DNA of 64,000 nucleotides. Origin: Mycobacterium arosiense ATCC BAA-1401 = DSM 45069 (lineage in GTDB: Bacteria; Actinomycetota; Actinomycetes; Mycobacteriales; Mycobacteriaceae). This document shows positions 63,781-64,000 of this stretch, one piece after another; positions within the stretch are counted from its first letter, which is position 1; each line of letters begins with the position of its first letter. The translations under genes and the position numbers were made by a program. The notes beneath the pieces were generated by a model. That model was given only the letters and a program-made list of their open reading frames with translations. It was not told the DNA's origin and made no database searches. The stretch covers positions 62,001-126,000 of the forward strand of contig NZ_MVHG01000001.1 in assembly GCF_002086125.1 (NCBI RefSeq). Direction: 5' to 3'.

Positions 63781-64000
63781 TACGGGCAGCGCTTGATGAA
63801 TTGGGCTTCTACCTGCTGGCCGGGGCGGGCGGCGAGGGCCCGGCGACGTTGACCGACGAGGCCCGCCGCGGCGAGGAACTCGGCTTCGGCACCGCCTTCA
63901 TCTCCGAGCGGTGGAACGTCAAGGAGGCGTCGTCTCTGGTCGGGGCGGCCTGCGCGGTGACCAACCGGATGCAGATCGCCACCGCCGCAACCAATCACAA
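63777..64000 (+). CDS. LLM-class (luciferase-like) F420- or flavin-dependent oxidoreductase, 5' part
   Basis: The first 74 residues are visible and the gene runs off the right edge. LDELGFYLLAGAGGEGPATLTDEARRGEELGFGTAFISERW followed by SLVGAACAVTNRMQIATAATN matches the N-terminal barrel of bacterial luciferase-like oxidoreductases, many of them F420-dependent in mycobacteria. The TTG start overlaps the SnoaL-like stop. Function unknown. Confidence 0.78.
   Translation, partial: MIRAALDELGFYLLAGAGGEGPATLTDEARRGEELGFGTAFISERWNVKEASSLVGAACAVTNRMQIATAATNH

Noticed and set aside
1..64000. CRISPR arrays, insertion sequences, prophage or integrase genes
   Set aside because: I looked for regular direct repeats with spacers, transposase motifs and terminal inverted repeats and saw none; the only tandem repeat is inside the secreted-protein gene.

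Overview
The window is a high-GC, gene-dense stretch of a Mycobacterium chromosome. Evidence is the gene order nucS-side small gene / epimerase / fadA4 / YbbN-like protein / glgB-glgE-glgP / dinG / pncB / clpS / DUF2017 / S58 peptidase / rhomboid / murI / cAMP phosphodiesterase-like MBL protein / rph / rdgB / DUF3817 / lprD / tRNA-Leu / irtA-irtB / fabG2, which follows the Rv1322-Rv1350 order of M. tuberculosis as I remember it. The missing PE_PGRS gene beside glgB and the large catabolic region on the right suggest a non-tuberculous species. I cannot name the species from sequence alone.

Positions 1-26123 are the conserved backbone. They hold the GlgE/GlgP alpha-glucan enzymes, DNA repair (dinG), NAD salvage (pncB), the ClpS adaptor, a murI-centred group, nucleotide and RNA housekeeping (rph, rdgB), one tRNA-Leu(UAG), and the mycobactin transporter irtAB behind a probable IdeR box. 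Two blocks that sit here in M. tuberculosis are absent: mec-cysO-cysM (between the S58 peptidase and the rhomboid gene) and mbtL-mbtM-mbtN-mbtK (between lprD and irtA). A small secreted Trp/Cys-repeat protein and a DCC-family oxidoreductase lie before irtA.

Positions 26184-34953 are accessory lipid metabolism: a phosphotransferase-like gene, a PPOX-fold protein, a mycofactocin-type SDR and an acyl-CoA dehydrogenase, then a divergent operon fabG2-thiolase-CoA transferase-acyl-CoA dehydrogenase-GntR. A perfect 15-bp AT-rich palindrome lies between the two divergent units.

Positions 35391-64000 look like a large CoA-dependent catabolic island. It carries five AMP-forming acyl-CoA ligases, five crotonase-fold enzymes, two adjacent acyl-CoA dehydrogenase subunits of the heteromeric type, a thiolase-fold enzyme with altered catalytic residues, a CoA transferase, two different amidohydrolases, a DHDPS/NahE-type aldolase, an SDR, hotdog thioesterases, a P450, a KshA-like Rieske oxygenase, an isochorismatase-fold protein without its cysteine, and a fused remnant of a Baeyer-Villiger monooxygenase and an alpha/beta hydrolase. 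The most interesting signal is that five intergenic regions over 20 kb (about 42.5, 45.2, 47.6, 58.3 and 62.4 kb) carry variants of one palindrome, TACTGTAATAATTACAGTA. One copy lies directly upstream of a divergent TetR-type regulator gene. I infer an undescribed local regulon for breakdown of a hydrophobic, probably cyclic, carboxylic acid. The substrate is unknown.
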